Of a stretch of DNA of 64,000 bases, positions 16,467 to 24,605 are shown in pieces. A program made the translations under genes and the position numbers. Numbering within the stretch: position 1 is the stretch's first letter; each line of letters opens with the position of its first letter. The stretch comes from an uncultured Sutterella sp. GTDB taxonomy: Bacteria; Pseudomonadota; Gammaproteobacteria; Burkholderiales; Burkholderiaceae_F. Under the pieces are notes generated by a model that was not told where the DNA came from, did not search any database, and saw only the letters and a list, made by a program, of their open reading frames with translations. Location: assembly GCA_900545275.1 (NCBI GenBank), contig UQYG01000004.1, forward strand, positions 118,758 through 182,757, in the 5' to 3' direction.

Positions 16467-17876
16467 TTAGAGCGCCGGGAGGCGTTCGGGTTCGGGACCC
16501 GAATAGTCGACGGTGAGCGTCGCAAAGCCCTGCTTTTCCAAGGCCGCGCGGCCGCGTTCCGTCGTGATGAAGGTGACGCCGCGACCGACGAGCTTACCGT
16601 CCTTCATGACGGTCTTGCCGTCAGCGATCGTTTCGACGGCCTTCTGACGCTCGAAGTCAAAGACCGTGACGTCCGCGGCGGCGCCTTCCGAGAGGTGACC
16701 GCGGTCCGCGAGGCGCAGATGACGCGCGGGATTCAAGCTCGTCTTCTGCACGAATTCCGTGAGCGTCAGCGCCCCGAACTTCACGAGCGAAAGCCCGACC
16801 GTGAGGAGGACGTTGCGCGGAATGCAACCGCCGTCCGTGCCGATCGCGTCGACGACGAAACTCCCGTCTTCGCGCTTCGCCTGCGCAAGGAGGAAGCGGC
16901 TCGTCGCGGGGTTCACCGGGAAGCTCCCCGCCGTGGCGGTTTCGGCCTTGAGCCAGAGAGCCAGCCCCTCTTCGCCTCCGACGAGCACCGAGACGCCGTC
17001 GCGTTCGACGATCGCCTGCACTTCCCCGTGACGGAAGGCTTCGATCATCCCCGCCTTGTCGGGCGTGCGCCCGAAGGTGGCGAGGCAGTTGCGCGTCACA
17101 TGGTCGATCACAACGCCCTCGGCATCACAGGTGAGGATCGTCCCGTTCATTGGGCTCACGTAGGATTCGCACCAGATGTTGGGATGGGTCTTGAGGAGTT
17201 CGATCGCCTCGGCCGTTTCCTCTTCGACGGACTTCACGCGTCCGCGGCAGTACGCGTTGATGTGGGCGAGATGGAGCTTTTCCGTCCCGGCCGCCTCGAT
17301 CGTCTCGCGCATGCCGAGAAGGTTCGAGCCCGCCGTCGTGCTGCCCGCGTGCCAGGCGACGTAGGCGTCGCATTCGTTCGCGACGCGGATGAGTTCGCTG
17401 CTCGTTTCGAGCGGCAGCGGCCAGTGGCCGCCCATGATCTTCACGCCCACGGCGCCCGCCGCGAGCGACTCTTCCACGAAGACGCCGAGTTCGTCGCGCG
17501 TGGGCTTGTCGGTGCCGAAGCGCGCCTTCGGGTCGAACCCTTCGAGGATCGCGGCGTGAATGCCGCAGCCCGTTTCGGGCGCGTAATGAAGAACGTCCGA
17601 GAGCGGCCCCGCCATGTCAAGGCAGGTCGTCACGCCCGAGAGCGCCGCCATGCGCATCCCGTAGGGCGAACCGAAGACGCTTCCGAGGTGCAGGTGCGAG
17701 TCGACGAGTCCCGGGCACACCACGAGGCCCGTGCAGTCGGTTTCTTCCGCGGCGTGTCCCGCGTAGTTCGGGGTAACGGCGGCGATCCGTCCGTCTTCGA
17801 TCACCACGTCCGCGATGCCGTCGACCCCGTTCTTCGGGTCGACGACCCGGCCGCCGCGCAAAATGCGATCCGCCAT
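16467..17876 (-). CDS. Amidohydrolase-superfamily protein (dihydroorotase/hydantoinase-like)
   Basis: 469 residues with GGAG upstream of the ATG. Metal motif VDSHLHLG at about residues 59-66. Further possible ligands are Lys in GAVGVKIMGGHW, His in AWHAGS and LAHINAY, and the terminal Asp in GTDGGCIPR. The N- and C-terminal strands form the small composite domain seen in cyclic-amide hydrolases (ILRGGRVVDPKNG, GAAADVTVFD). The family hydrolyses cyclic amides, imides or related bonds. No pyrimidine or hydantoin gene is adjacent, so the substrate is unknown. It forms its own transcription unit. Confidence 0.8.
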   Translation of the reverse strand: MADRILRGGRVVDPKNGVDGIADVVIEDGRIAAVTPNYAGHAAEETDCTGLVVCPGLVDSHLHLGSVFGSPYGMRMAALSGVTTCLDMAGPLSDVLHYAPETGCGIHAAILEGFDPKARFGTDKPTRDELGVFVEESLAAGAVGVKIMGGHWPLPLETSSELIRVANECDAYVAWHAGSTTAGSNLLGMRETIEAAGTEKLHLAHINAYCRGRVKSVEEETAEAIELLKTHPNIWCESYVSPMNGTILTCDAEGVVIDHVTRNCLATFGRTPDKAGMIEAFRHGEVQAIVERDGVSVLVGGEEGLALWLKAETATAGSFPVNPATSRFLLAQAKREDGSFVVDAIGTDGGCIPRNVLLTVGLSLVKFGALTLTEFVQKTSLNPARHLRLADRGHLSEGAAADVTVFDFERQKAVETIADGKTVMKDGKLVGRGVTFITTERGRAALEKQGFATLTVDYSGPEPERLPAL

Positions 17877-17977
17877 GTTGGTTCTCCTTTGTTTCGTAGA
17901 AATGCGTTGTCCGCGATCGTCGCCGCGGAAGAGTCACCCGCAAGTATTCCACGAAAGAGCTCGCGGCAAAAGAGAGG

Positions 17978-18017
17978 AAAAGGCCGAGTCCCCGAAAAAA
18001 AGAGAAACTCGGCCTTT
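17978..18017 (-). terminator. Terminator for rubrerythrin
   Basis: AAAGGCCGAGT / ACTCGGCCTTT arms (perfect) with a 17-base loop; on the reverse strand TTTTCC follows the stem. Confidence 0.75.
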
Positions 18018-18089
18018 CGTCAAAGGTTCACCGGGCGTCGCCGTCCGTTGTGCGGGACATGCGCTCAGGCGCAAGCCTGCGGCGCCTCA

Positions 18090-18629
18090 TCAGTAGTTTT
18101 CGGCGCGAACCTGCTGGTAGCTCTGCGGATGGGCGCAGACCGGGCAGATTTCCGGAGCCTGCTTGCCGATCACGAGGTGACCGCATTCGCGGCACTGCCA
18201 CATGACTTCTTCGCTCTTTTCGAAGACTCGCTTCATTTCGATGTTGTTGAGAAGCTTGAGGTAGCGTTCTTCGTGGGCCTTTTCGATGGCGCCGACGGCA
18301 CGGAACTGCTCGGCGAGTTCGGGGAAACCTTCCTTTTCGGCGGTTTCGGCGAAGCCTTCGTACATGTCCGTCCATTCGTAATTTTCGCCTTCGGCGGCGG
18401 CCTTGAGGTTGGCGGCCGTGTCGCCGAGACCTTCGAGGTGCTTGAACCAGATCTTGGCGTGCTGACGCTCGTTCATGGCCGTTTCCATGAAGAGTTCGGC
18501 GATCTGCTGATAACCTTCCTTGCGGGCGACGCCGGCAAAGTAGTCGTACTTGTTGCGGGCCTGGGATTCACCGGCAAAAGCGGCCCAGAGGTTCTTTTCG
18601 GTTTGGGTTCCTGCAAACTTGTTTGTCAT
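18090..18629 (-). CDS. rbr: Rubrerythrin
   Basis: 179 residues. The N-terminal ferritin-like di-iron domain (AAFAGESQARNKYDYFAGVARKEG; ETAMNERQHAKIWF; the second Glu/His pair in AIEKAHEERY) is followed by a C-terminal rubredoxin-like Fe(Cys)4 site (CRECGH ... CPVCAHPQSYQQ). It reduces hydrogen peroxide to water using NAD(P)H-derived electrons and protects anaerobes and microaerophiles from oxygen. It forms a single transcription unit. Confidence 0.95.
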   Translation of the reverse strand: MTNKFAGTQTEKNLWAAFAGESQARNKYDYFAGVARKEGYQQIAELFMETAMNERQHAKIWFKHLEGLGDTAANLKAAAEGENYEWTDMYEGFAETAEKEGFPELAEQFRAVGAIEKAHEERYLKLLNNIEMKRVFEKSEEVMWQCRECGHLVIGKQAPEICPVCAHPQSYQQVRAENY

Positions 18630-18841
18630 GGGATGGCTCTATAGAAACAAATAAAAGAAAGGGGCAACGAAGGCAAAGAGAGGTCTTTGTTTCTTCGTCC
18701 TTCGGACGTGACGGATGTCCGGCAGCAGGCACGCGACGGCGCCCGCTTCCGTGTCTCCGCATCTCTCTGGCATTCTACCGAATCGCATTCGTCCGCACGG
18801 AAGCCCTCTCGGATGTTTGGAGGAAAAAAGCGAAACCTTGC

Positions 18842-18847
18842 TACAAT
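18842..18847 (+). promoter_or_regulatory. Candidate extended -10 (TTGCTACAAT) for the fabG operon
   Basis: TGC precedes TACAAT, 31 bases before the FabG start; no strong -35 is visible. Confidence 0.5.
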
Positions 18848-18878
18848 CTTCCTTCCCTTTCACGAACCTCTTTCATCC

Positions 18879-19613
18879 ATGTCCGATACAGCCTCTTCGC
18901 GAACCGTTCTCGTGACGGGAAGCTCCCGCGGGATCGGGCGCGCCGTCGCGCTCTCCCTTGCCGATGCGGGCTACGACGTCGTCGTACACTGCCGCGCCTC
19001 CCGGGCGCAGGCCGAGGAAGTCTGCCGCGGAATCGAAGCCAAGGGCCGAAACGCCCGTCTTCTCACCTTCGACGTGACCGACCGCGAAGCCGCGCGCGAA
19101 ACGCTCGCCGCCGACTGCGAAACCCACGGCGCCTACTGGGGCGTGGTGCTGAACGCCGGCATCCACCGCGACGCCCCGCTCGTGGGTCTGGAAGAGGACG
19201 ACTGGGATTCGGTCCTCAAAACCGACCTCGACGCCTTCTACAACGTCTTGAAGCCCGTTCTTCTTCCCATGTGCCGCAAGCGCCGCGGCCGCGTCGTCGT
19301 CATGAGCAGCGTGAGCGGCCTCTACGGCACGCGCGGTCAGACGAACTACTCGGCCGCGAAGGCGGGCCTGATCGGCGCCGCCAAGGCGCTCGCGATGGAG
19401 CTCGCAAGCCGCGGGATCACGGTGAACGCCGTGGCGCCCGGCCTCATCGACACGAGCATGGTGTCGGGCGAAGAGCGCGAGCGCATTCTCCCCTTCATTC
19501 CGATGCGCCGCGCGGGCCGTCCCGAAGAAGTGGCGGCCGTCGTGCGCTTTCTTCTCTCGGACGACGCCTCCTACGTCACGCGAAGCGTCATCCCCGTCTC
19601 CGGAGGTCTCTGA
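18879..19613 (+). CDS. 3-oxoacyl-ACP reductase, FabG/ApeQ-like
   Basis: 244 residues from ATG 18879; the open frame extends upstream, but this start follows the -10 and aligns with the family. Short-chain dehydrogenase features: NAD(P) motif TGSSRGIGRAV, NAG in VVLNAGIHRDAP, catalytic Ser in VVMSSVSGLYG, YSAAKAG (Tyr-x3-Lys) and the PG motif VNAVAPGLIDT. It reduces 3-ketoacyl-ACP. It overlaps the downstream ketosynthase by TGATG. A FabG-FabF pair with a ketosynthase of this type matches the end of aryl-polyene pigment clusters rather than core fatty-acid synthesis. The rest of such a cluster is not here. Confidence 0.88.
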   Translation: MSDTASSRTVLVTGSSRGIGRAVALSLADAGYDVVVHCRASRAQAEEVCRGIEAKGRNARLLTFDVTDREAARETLAADCETHGAYWGVVLNAGIHRDAPLVGLEEDDWDSVLKTDLDAFYNVLKPVLLPMCRKRRGRVVVMSSVSGLYGTRGQTNYSAAKAGLIGAAKALAMELASRGITVNAVAPGLIDTSMVSGEERERILPFIPMRRAGRPEEVAAVVRFLLSDDASYVTRSVIPVSGGL

Positions 19614-20848
19614 TGGAACGCGTCGTCATCACCGGCATGGGTTTTCTCTCGCCGCTCGGCAACGACTGGCCGACCGTGCGCGAAGCCCTCTATGAAAACC
19701 GCAGCGCCGTGCGCCACATGACGGAGTGGGACGAAACGGATCTCAACACCCGCGTCGCCGCACCCGCCGCCCCTTTTGAACTCGATCCGGAACTCTTTTC
19801 CCGCAAACGCACCCGCGCCATGGGGCGCGTCGCCCTCATGGCCGTGAAGGCGAGCTACGACGCGCTCGTTGACGCGGGCCTTCTAGGCCACCCCGTTCTC
19901 ACGTCGGGCGACTGCGGCGTCGCCTACGGGTCGTCCGCGGGCCAGCCCGCGGCCGTGGCGGAACTCGCCAACCTCATTCTCACGAAGACCTGCCGCGGCA
20001 TCACGGCGACCACGTACGTGCGCATGATGAGCCACACGGCGGCCGTCAACATCGGGATCTACTTCGGCCTCAAGGGCCGCATCATCCCGACGAGCTCCGC
20101 CTGCACGTCGGGCTCGCAGGGGATCGGCATGGCCTATGAGGCGATCCGCTACGGAAAGCAAAAGGTGATGATCGCCGGGGGCTCCGAAGAGCTCGACGCC
20201 ACCGACGCCGCGATCTTCGACACGCTCTTTGCGACCTCCTGCCGCTACAACGACACGCCCGAACAGACGCCTCGCCCCTTCGACAAGGACCGCGACGGCC
20301 TCGTCGTGGGTGAAGGCGCGGGGACCCTCGTTCTCGAGAGCCTCTCGCACGCCAAGGCGCGCGGGGCCAGGATCTACGCCGAAGTGCTCGGCTTCGGGGA
20401 AAATTCCGACGGCATGCACATCACGACGCCGCAGAGCGAACAGATGGGCCGCGCCATGGAGCTCGCCCTCGAAGACGCGGGGATCCGTCCCGAAGACGTC
20501 GACTGCGTCAACGGCCACGGCACCGCCACCGACCGAGGCGACGTCGCGGAATCCCACGCCACGGCGCGGGTCTTCGGCGACCGCGTCCCCTACACCACCT
20601 ACAAGGGCCACATGGGGCACACGCTCGGCGCCTGCGGGGCGCTCGAAGCGATCTTCGCTCTGCGGTCCATGGAGGAGGGCTTTGTCTCTCCCATTCTCAA
20701 TCTCAAGGAGCCCGACCCGGCCTGCGCAAATTTGCAATACGTGCGTGATGCCGTCCGCTCTTTGGAGCAAAATGTCATTATGAGCAACAATTTCGCCTTC
20801 GGCGGCATCAACACGAGCCTCGTGTTCCGCCGTTGGCTCGGAGAGTGA
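19613..20848 (+). CDS. Beta-ketoacyl-ACP synthase, FabF/ApeR-like (aryl-polyene type)
   Basis: 411 residues. Thiolase fold with active-site Cys in TSSACTSGSQGIG (about residue 165), the first His in NGHGTATDRGD and the second His in HMGHTLGACGALEA. The C-terminus NNFAFGGINTSLVFRRW and RMMSHTAAVNIGIYFGLKGR resemble the ketosynthases of aryl-polyene and xanthomonadin clusters. It extends ACP-bound chains by decarboxylative condensation. It is coupled to the FabG gene by overlap and followed after two bases by the DUF4261 gene. Confidence 0.88.
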   Translation: MERVVITGMGFLSPLGNDWPTVREALYENRSAVRHMTEWDETDLNTRVAAPAAPFELDPELFSRKRTRAMGRVALMAVKASYDALVDAGLLGHPVLTSGDCGVAYGSSAGQPAAVAELANLILTKTCRGITATTYVRMMSHTAAVNIGIYFGLKGRIIPTSSACTSGSQGIGMAYEAIRYGKQKVMIAGGSEELDATDAAIFDTLFATSCRYNDTPEQTPRPFDKDRDGLVVGEGAGTLVLESLSHAKARGARIYAEVLGFGENSDGMHITTPQSEQMGRAMELALEDAGIRPEDVDCVNGHGTATDRGDVAESHATARVFGDRVPYTTYKGHMGHTLGACGALEAIFALRSMEEGFVSPILNLKEPDPACANLQYVRDAVRSLEQNVIMSNNFAFGGINTSLVFRRWLGE

Positions 20849-20850
20849 CT

Positions 20851-21615
20851 GTGACTTCGCATGCTTTCTTCCTGAAACCCCAGGTGTCCGTGATTCCGCT
20901 TGCCGGGGAAGTGCTCTACGAGGTTGAACATGAGGACCTCAACGCCTTCGCGAAGGACTTCACCGCCGACTGGGGCCTGCCCGTCCTTCTCAACATCCTC
21001 GACGAATCGACCGTCTTCGAGTCCGAAGGATCGCTCGTCATGATGGAAACCGGCTCGAACCCCGCCGACCGCGAAGACGTCGCCTGGGCGGCCGAAACCG
21101 CGCAGGGCTGGGACGCCGTCTCGGCGCTGCAGCGCGCCAAGAGCACGATCCGCGTGATCATCGTCCCGAAGACCGCCACGCAGAAGGCGGCCGCCTCGAC
21201 CCTCGTGAAGGTGCTCTCGACGCTTACGCTTCGTCCGGGCACGCTCGCCGTCGCGGGCGCGCACACGCTCATCGAACCGACGAAGTACCGCAACGCCTCC
21301 GCCGTGCTCGGTCAGGGGGAACTCCCGCTTGCGAACCTCATCTATCTCGGACTCTATGAAAACGACGGGGAGACGGGCGCCTACACGGCCGGGCTCGATC
21401 AGTTCGGTCATCCGGAAATCGAAATCGTCGGTTCCGCCCGCGGACCCGAAGCCGTCTACCAGTTCCTCGAAAACCTCGTGCAGTATGTGATCGACACGGG
21501 CTCGAAGCTTCGCGACGGCGACGAACTGCAGATCTCCCCCACCGAATCGGTCGGAATCAAGTTCTCCAAGGGCGTCGCGCTTCCGAGCGTGAAGACGGTC
21601 AAGGTTTCCTACTGA
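20851..21615 (+). CDS. DUF4261-family protein
   Basis: 254 residues from GTG 20851, preferred over GTG 20845 because GGAG (20840-20843) then has seven-base spacing. No signal peptide or membrane segment. The C-terminal half (GLDQFGHPEIEIVGSARGPE, YVIDTGSKLRDGDELQ) resembles DUF4261 proteins of unknown function. It is compressed between the ketosynthase and the sensor kinase, separated by 2 and 17 bp, so it is co-transcribed with both, but no role can be assigned. Confidence 0.65.
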   Translation: MTSHAFFLKPQVSVIPLAGEVLYEVEHEDLNAFAKDFTADWGLPVLLNILDESTVFESEGSLVMMETGSNPADREDVAWAAETAQGWDAVSALQRAKSTIRVIIVPKTATQKAAASTLVKVLSTLTLRPGTLAVAGAHTLIEPTKYRNASAVLGQGELPLANLIYLGLYENDGETGAYTAGLDQFGHPEIEIVGSARGPEAVYQFLENLVQYVIDTGSKLRDGDELQISPTESVGIKFSKGVALPSVKTVKVSY

Positions 21616-21632
21616 CCGCCCCGGATCGGCGC

Positions 21633-23768
21633 ATGCGGTTTCGCACGCTCCTCGCCGCCTCCCTCCTGGCCGTAAGCCTCGTACCGCTTGCGGCCTTTAC
21701 CGTTCTGCAGTGGCGGGAGGCGCAAAACGAAATCGCGCGTTCCGACGAAATGCAGTCGCGATGGGCGGAACGCGCCGCACTCGAAACGCAGACGGCTCTC
21801 GACGACGCGAAACGCTTCGTCCTTCTCACGGCGGAAATGGGCGCCGTCGCCATGGACGGCAACACGACCGCGCGCGCATCGCGCACGCTGCAGCTCTCGC
21901 TCGAGCAAATCGCCGCCACCTACGGACTTTTCGAAAACCTCCACATCGACGACAAAGAGGCGAAGAGTCTTCTTTTCGCACCGAAGGAGAGCGTGCGCGG
22001 TTCCAACCTCAACGTCGATCATTCACAACGCTGGCACAGTCGTGCGGCTTCCGCTCCTGCCGGCTCCGTTCTCGTTTCAGACGTCTTTCAAGCCGAAGGC
22101 GCCACGGATCGTCCCATCATCAACCTCGCCACGGCGATCCGCAACGCTCGGGGCGAGGTAATCGGAGTCGCCGCCGCGGCCCTGCAGCTCGAAGCTCTCG
22201 GCCGCGCCGTCGAGCGAAAACTCCCCGAAGGCGACTACCGACTCCGCATTTTTGACAAAACGGGGCGCGCTCTCTACCCGAACGCCCTCGCTCCGGTACG
22301 GGAAGATCTCGCCGATCTTCTCACCCGTCCCGACGCCGACAAAAACGTCGTGCACAAACTGCAGTCCGAAGGCGAAAGGCACTACTTGGCCCAAAGCCGT
22401 ACGGCGGACGGTTGGCACATCGTTCTCGTGCGCGACGGCGCAAACCGCATGCACCTGGCAACGAGCACCCTGCAGCAGGCGGGCGCCGCGCTCTTTCTGC
22501 TCGTTGCGCTGATACTCGCCGTCGTCTGGGCCGTTTCGGGCACGCTCGCCCGCGGCGTCACCAAACTCATCCGCCACATCGAAAGCGGACGCACCGAACC
22601 CGCTCCCGAAGACCGCGTAAGCGTTCCCGAAGAATTTCGACTCGTTCAGCACCGTTGGGGACGGGTCCTTCGGGGACTGAGAGAAAAGCGTCGGGAACTC
22701 GAAACCCTCAACAGCGAACTTGAAAGCGAAGTGCAGCGCCGCACCGAAGCCTTCCGCTCACAACACGCGACGCTCTCGGCCCTCTTTCGCGACATGCGCG
22801 AAGGCGTTCTTCTCTTTCGCGAGGACGGAACGCTTCTTCTCGCCAATCCGGAAGCGGAGCGTCTCCTTCCCGGTCCCGAAGCCACCCGCGCCGAGCGATT
22901 CGAATCGGTGCTTCGCCGCGTGATGCCCGAAACGCCGGACGTCAAACCCGAACTCGCCTGGACGGAAAACGGCCGCTCGCTCGAAGCCAAAGCCTTCCCG
23001 ATCGAAGGGGCGCCGGGCGAACCCGCCCGCGGCGTGCTCCTTCGCGACCGAACGGAAGCCGCGCAGGCCGAGGCCCTCAAGGAAAGTCTGCTGAGCGTCG
23101 TCGCGCACGAACTCAAAACCCCCGTGCAGGCGATTCGCCTTCAAACCGAAAGCCTTCTCGCCGATGACGGCGCCTGGTCGCCCGACTTCCGCGAAGAACT
23201 CCTTACGAACCTCGACGAAGCGGCGAAACACCTACAGTCCCTCATCAACGACTGGCTCGACGTCGCGCGCATCGACGGCGGGCTCTTTCGCATTGAAAAG
23301 CGCGTGCTCTCGCTCTCGAGTGTTCTCAGAAAGGCCGCGCGCCTGGCAAAGTCCCGGTATGACTTCACCCTTCGCACCGAAGTCGAAGAGGACGCCGCCT
23401 GTCTTCCCGGCGACCCCGAGCGCCTCGTGCAGCTTTTCAGCAATCTCTTTACGAATTCCGCCCGGTACGCACGTCCCGACGCAGCGCCCGAGATTCTCGT
23501 GCGCGCCGCGCGGGTGGGCGACGAAGTGCACATCCACGTCCTCGACAACGGGGTGGGCATCCGCCCCGAAGACCGGGAGCGCATCTTCGACCGCTTCTAT
23601 CAGGTGGAGCGCGGCAATCGACGCCGTTCGGGCGGTACGGGCCTTGGTCTCGTGATCTGCCGCGCCGTCTGCGAAGCCCACGGCGGCTCCATCACCGCAC
23701 TCTGCCGAAACGACGAACCCGGCGCCGACATTTTCGTGCGGCTTCCCCTTTTTACCGACGAATCCTGA
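21633..23768 (+). CDS. Sensor histidine kinase with periplasmic Cache-like domain
   Basis: 711 residues. First membrane helix about 7-26. A periplasmic domain of about 255 residues resembles a double Cache/PDC sensor (IINLATAIRNARGEVIGVAAAALQ, given as a landmark). Second helix LFLLVALILAVVWAVSGTLA (about 287-306), coiled-coil linker, a degenerate PAS segment (LFREDGTLLLANPEAERLLPG), HisKA with phospho-acceptor His492 (VVAHELKTPVQAI), and ATPase boxes (FSNLFTNSARYA, VLDNGVGI, GTGLGLVICRAV). Cache kinases bind carboxylates and similar small ligands. The next genes encode its OmpR-type partner, an FAD reductase and a cytochrome, so it probably senses that reductase's substrate. Confidence 0.9.
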   Translation: MRFRTLLAASLLAVSLVPLAAFTVLQWREAQNEIARSDEMQSRWAERAALETQTALDDAKRFVLLTAEMGAVAMDGNTTARASRTLQLSLEQIAATYGLFENLHIDDKEAKSLLFAPKESVRGSNLNVDHSQRWHSRAASAPAGSVLVSDVFQAEGATDRPIINLATAIRNARGEVIGVAAAALQLEALGRAVERKLPEGDYRLRIFDKTGRALYPNALAPVREDLADLLTRPDADKNVVHKLQSEGERHYLAQSRTADGWHIVLVRDGANRMHLATSTLQQAGAALFLLVALILAVVWAVSGTLARGVTKLIRHIESGRTEPAPEDRVSVPEEFRLVQHRWGRVLRGLREKRRELETLNSELESEVQRRTEAFRSQHATLSALFRDMREGVLLFREDGTLLLANPEAERLLPGPEATRAERFESVLRRVMPETPDVKPELAWTENGRSLEAKAFPIEGAPGEPARGVLLRDRTEAAQAEALKESLLSVVAHELKTPVQAIRLQTESLLADDGAWSPDFREELLTNLDEAAKHLQSLINDWLDVARIDGGLFRIEKRVLSLSSVLRKAARLAKSRYDFTLRTEVEEDAACLPGDPERLVQLFSNLFTNSARYARPDAAPEILVRAARVGDEVHIHVLDNGVGIRPEDRERIFDRFYQVERGNRRRSGGTGLGLVICRAVCEAHGGSITALCRNDEPGADIFVRLPLFTDES

Positions 23769-23771
23769 ATC

Positions 23772-24482
23772 ATGTTCCGCGAACGTCCCCTCATCCTCAT
23801 CGCCGACGACGAAAGCAAGATCCGCCGCGTCGTCGCCGCCAATCTCGAGCGCAGCGGCTTTGACGTCTGCTCCGCCGACGACGGGCGCCGGGCGCTCGAA
23901 ATTTTCGAGCACGCGGATCCCAAACCCGACCTGCTCGTTCTCGACGTGATGATGCCCGAAAAGGACGGTTTCGAAGTTCTCGAGGCCGTGCGCAAGGTGA
24001 GCGGCGTGCCGGTCATTCTCCTCACCGCCAAGGGCGAGGTCGTCGACAAGATGCGCGGCTTCTCGCTCGGCGCCGACGACTATCTCACGAAACCCTTTTC
24101 GCTCGAGGAACTGCAGGCCCGGATTCTTGCCGTGCTACGCCGCACCGCGGGACGCAGGAACGTCGAATCCGTACGGCTCACGAACGGCCCGCTCGTCATG
24201 GAGCCCGCCAAGAGAATCTGCCGTTTCGGCGAGGCGGACGTAAAACTCACCGACACCGAGTACCGTCTCCTGCAGCGCCTCATGGAAAAACCCGGACACC
24301 TCCGCACCCACGAGGAACTTCTTCGCACCGTCTGGGGACCCGAAGCGCTCGACGACCTTCCGCTCTTGCGCGTGACGCTTACGCGCATCCGCAAGAAACT
24401 GCAGGCGGCGGGCGCCGTCGGACCGGTCATCGCAAGCTATTCGGGCGTGGGTTACCTGCTCGACGATTACAGCGACCTCTGA
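23772..24482 (+). CDS. OmpR-family response regulator
   Basis: 236 residues. Receiver domain with Asp58 (LLVLDVMMPEKDG), conserved Thr (ILLTAKGE) and Lys (YLTKPFSLEEL). C-terminal winged helix begins around VKLTDTEYRLLQRLMEKPG and ends LPLLRVTLTRIRKKLQ ... SGVGYLLD. It is three bases after the kinase stop. Directly after its own stop lies a GTAAC-N6-GTAAT tandem half-site with 11-bp period, typical of OmpR/PhoB-type binding, in front of the FAD reductase gene. Confidence 0.93.
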   Translation: MFRERPLILIADDESKIRRVVAANLERSGFDVCSADDGRRALEIFEHADPKPDLLVLDVMMPEKDGFEVLEAVRKVSGVPVILLTAKGEVVDKMRGFSLGADDYLTKPFSLEELQARILAVLRRTAGRRNVESVRLTNGPLVMEPAKRICRFGEADVKLTDTEYRLLQRLMEKPGHLRTHEELLRTVWGPEALDDLPLLRVTLTRIRKKLQAAGAVGPVIASYSGVGYLLDDYSDL

Positions 24483-24485
24483 TCT

Positions 24486-24501
24486 GTAACGCTTCCGTAA
24501 T
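24486..24501 (+). promoter_or_regulatory. Tandem half-site, likely OmpR-type operator for the reductase
   Basis: GTAAC at 24486-24490 and GTAAT at 24497-24501 are exactly 11 bp apart, about 105 bp upstream of the reductase start and immediately after the regulator gene. Confidence 0.5.
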
Positions 24502-24605
24502 CTTTTGCTCTTTGCCGAAACGGCCGCGCAATCTTTCTTCATCAGAATGTCGTCATCGGATTTCCGTCCGCATGGACGACCCCTCATCGTGCAAGGAGAC
24601 TAAAG

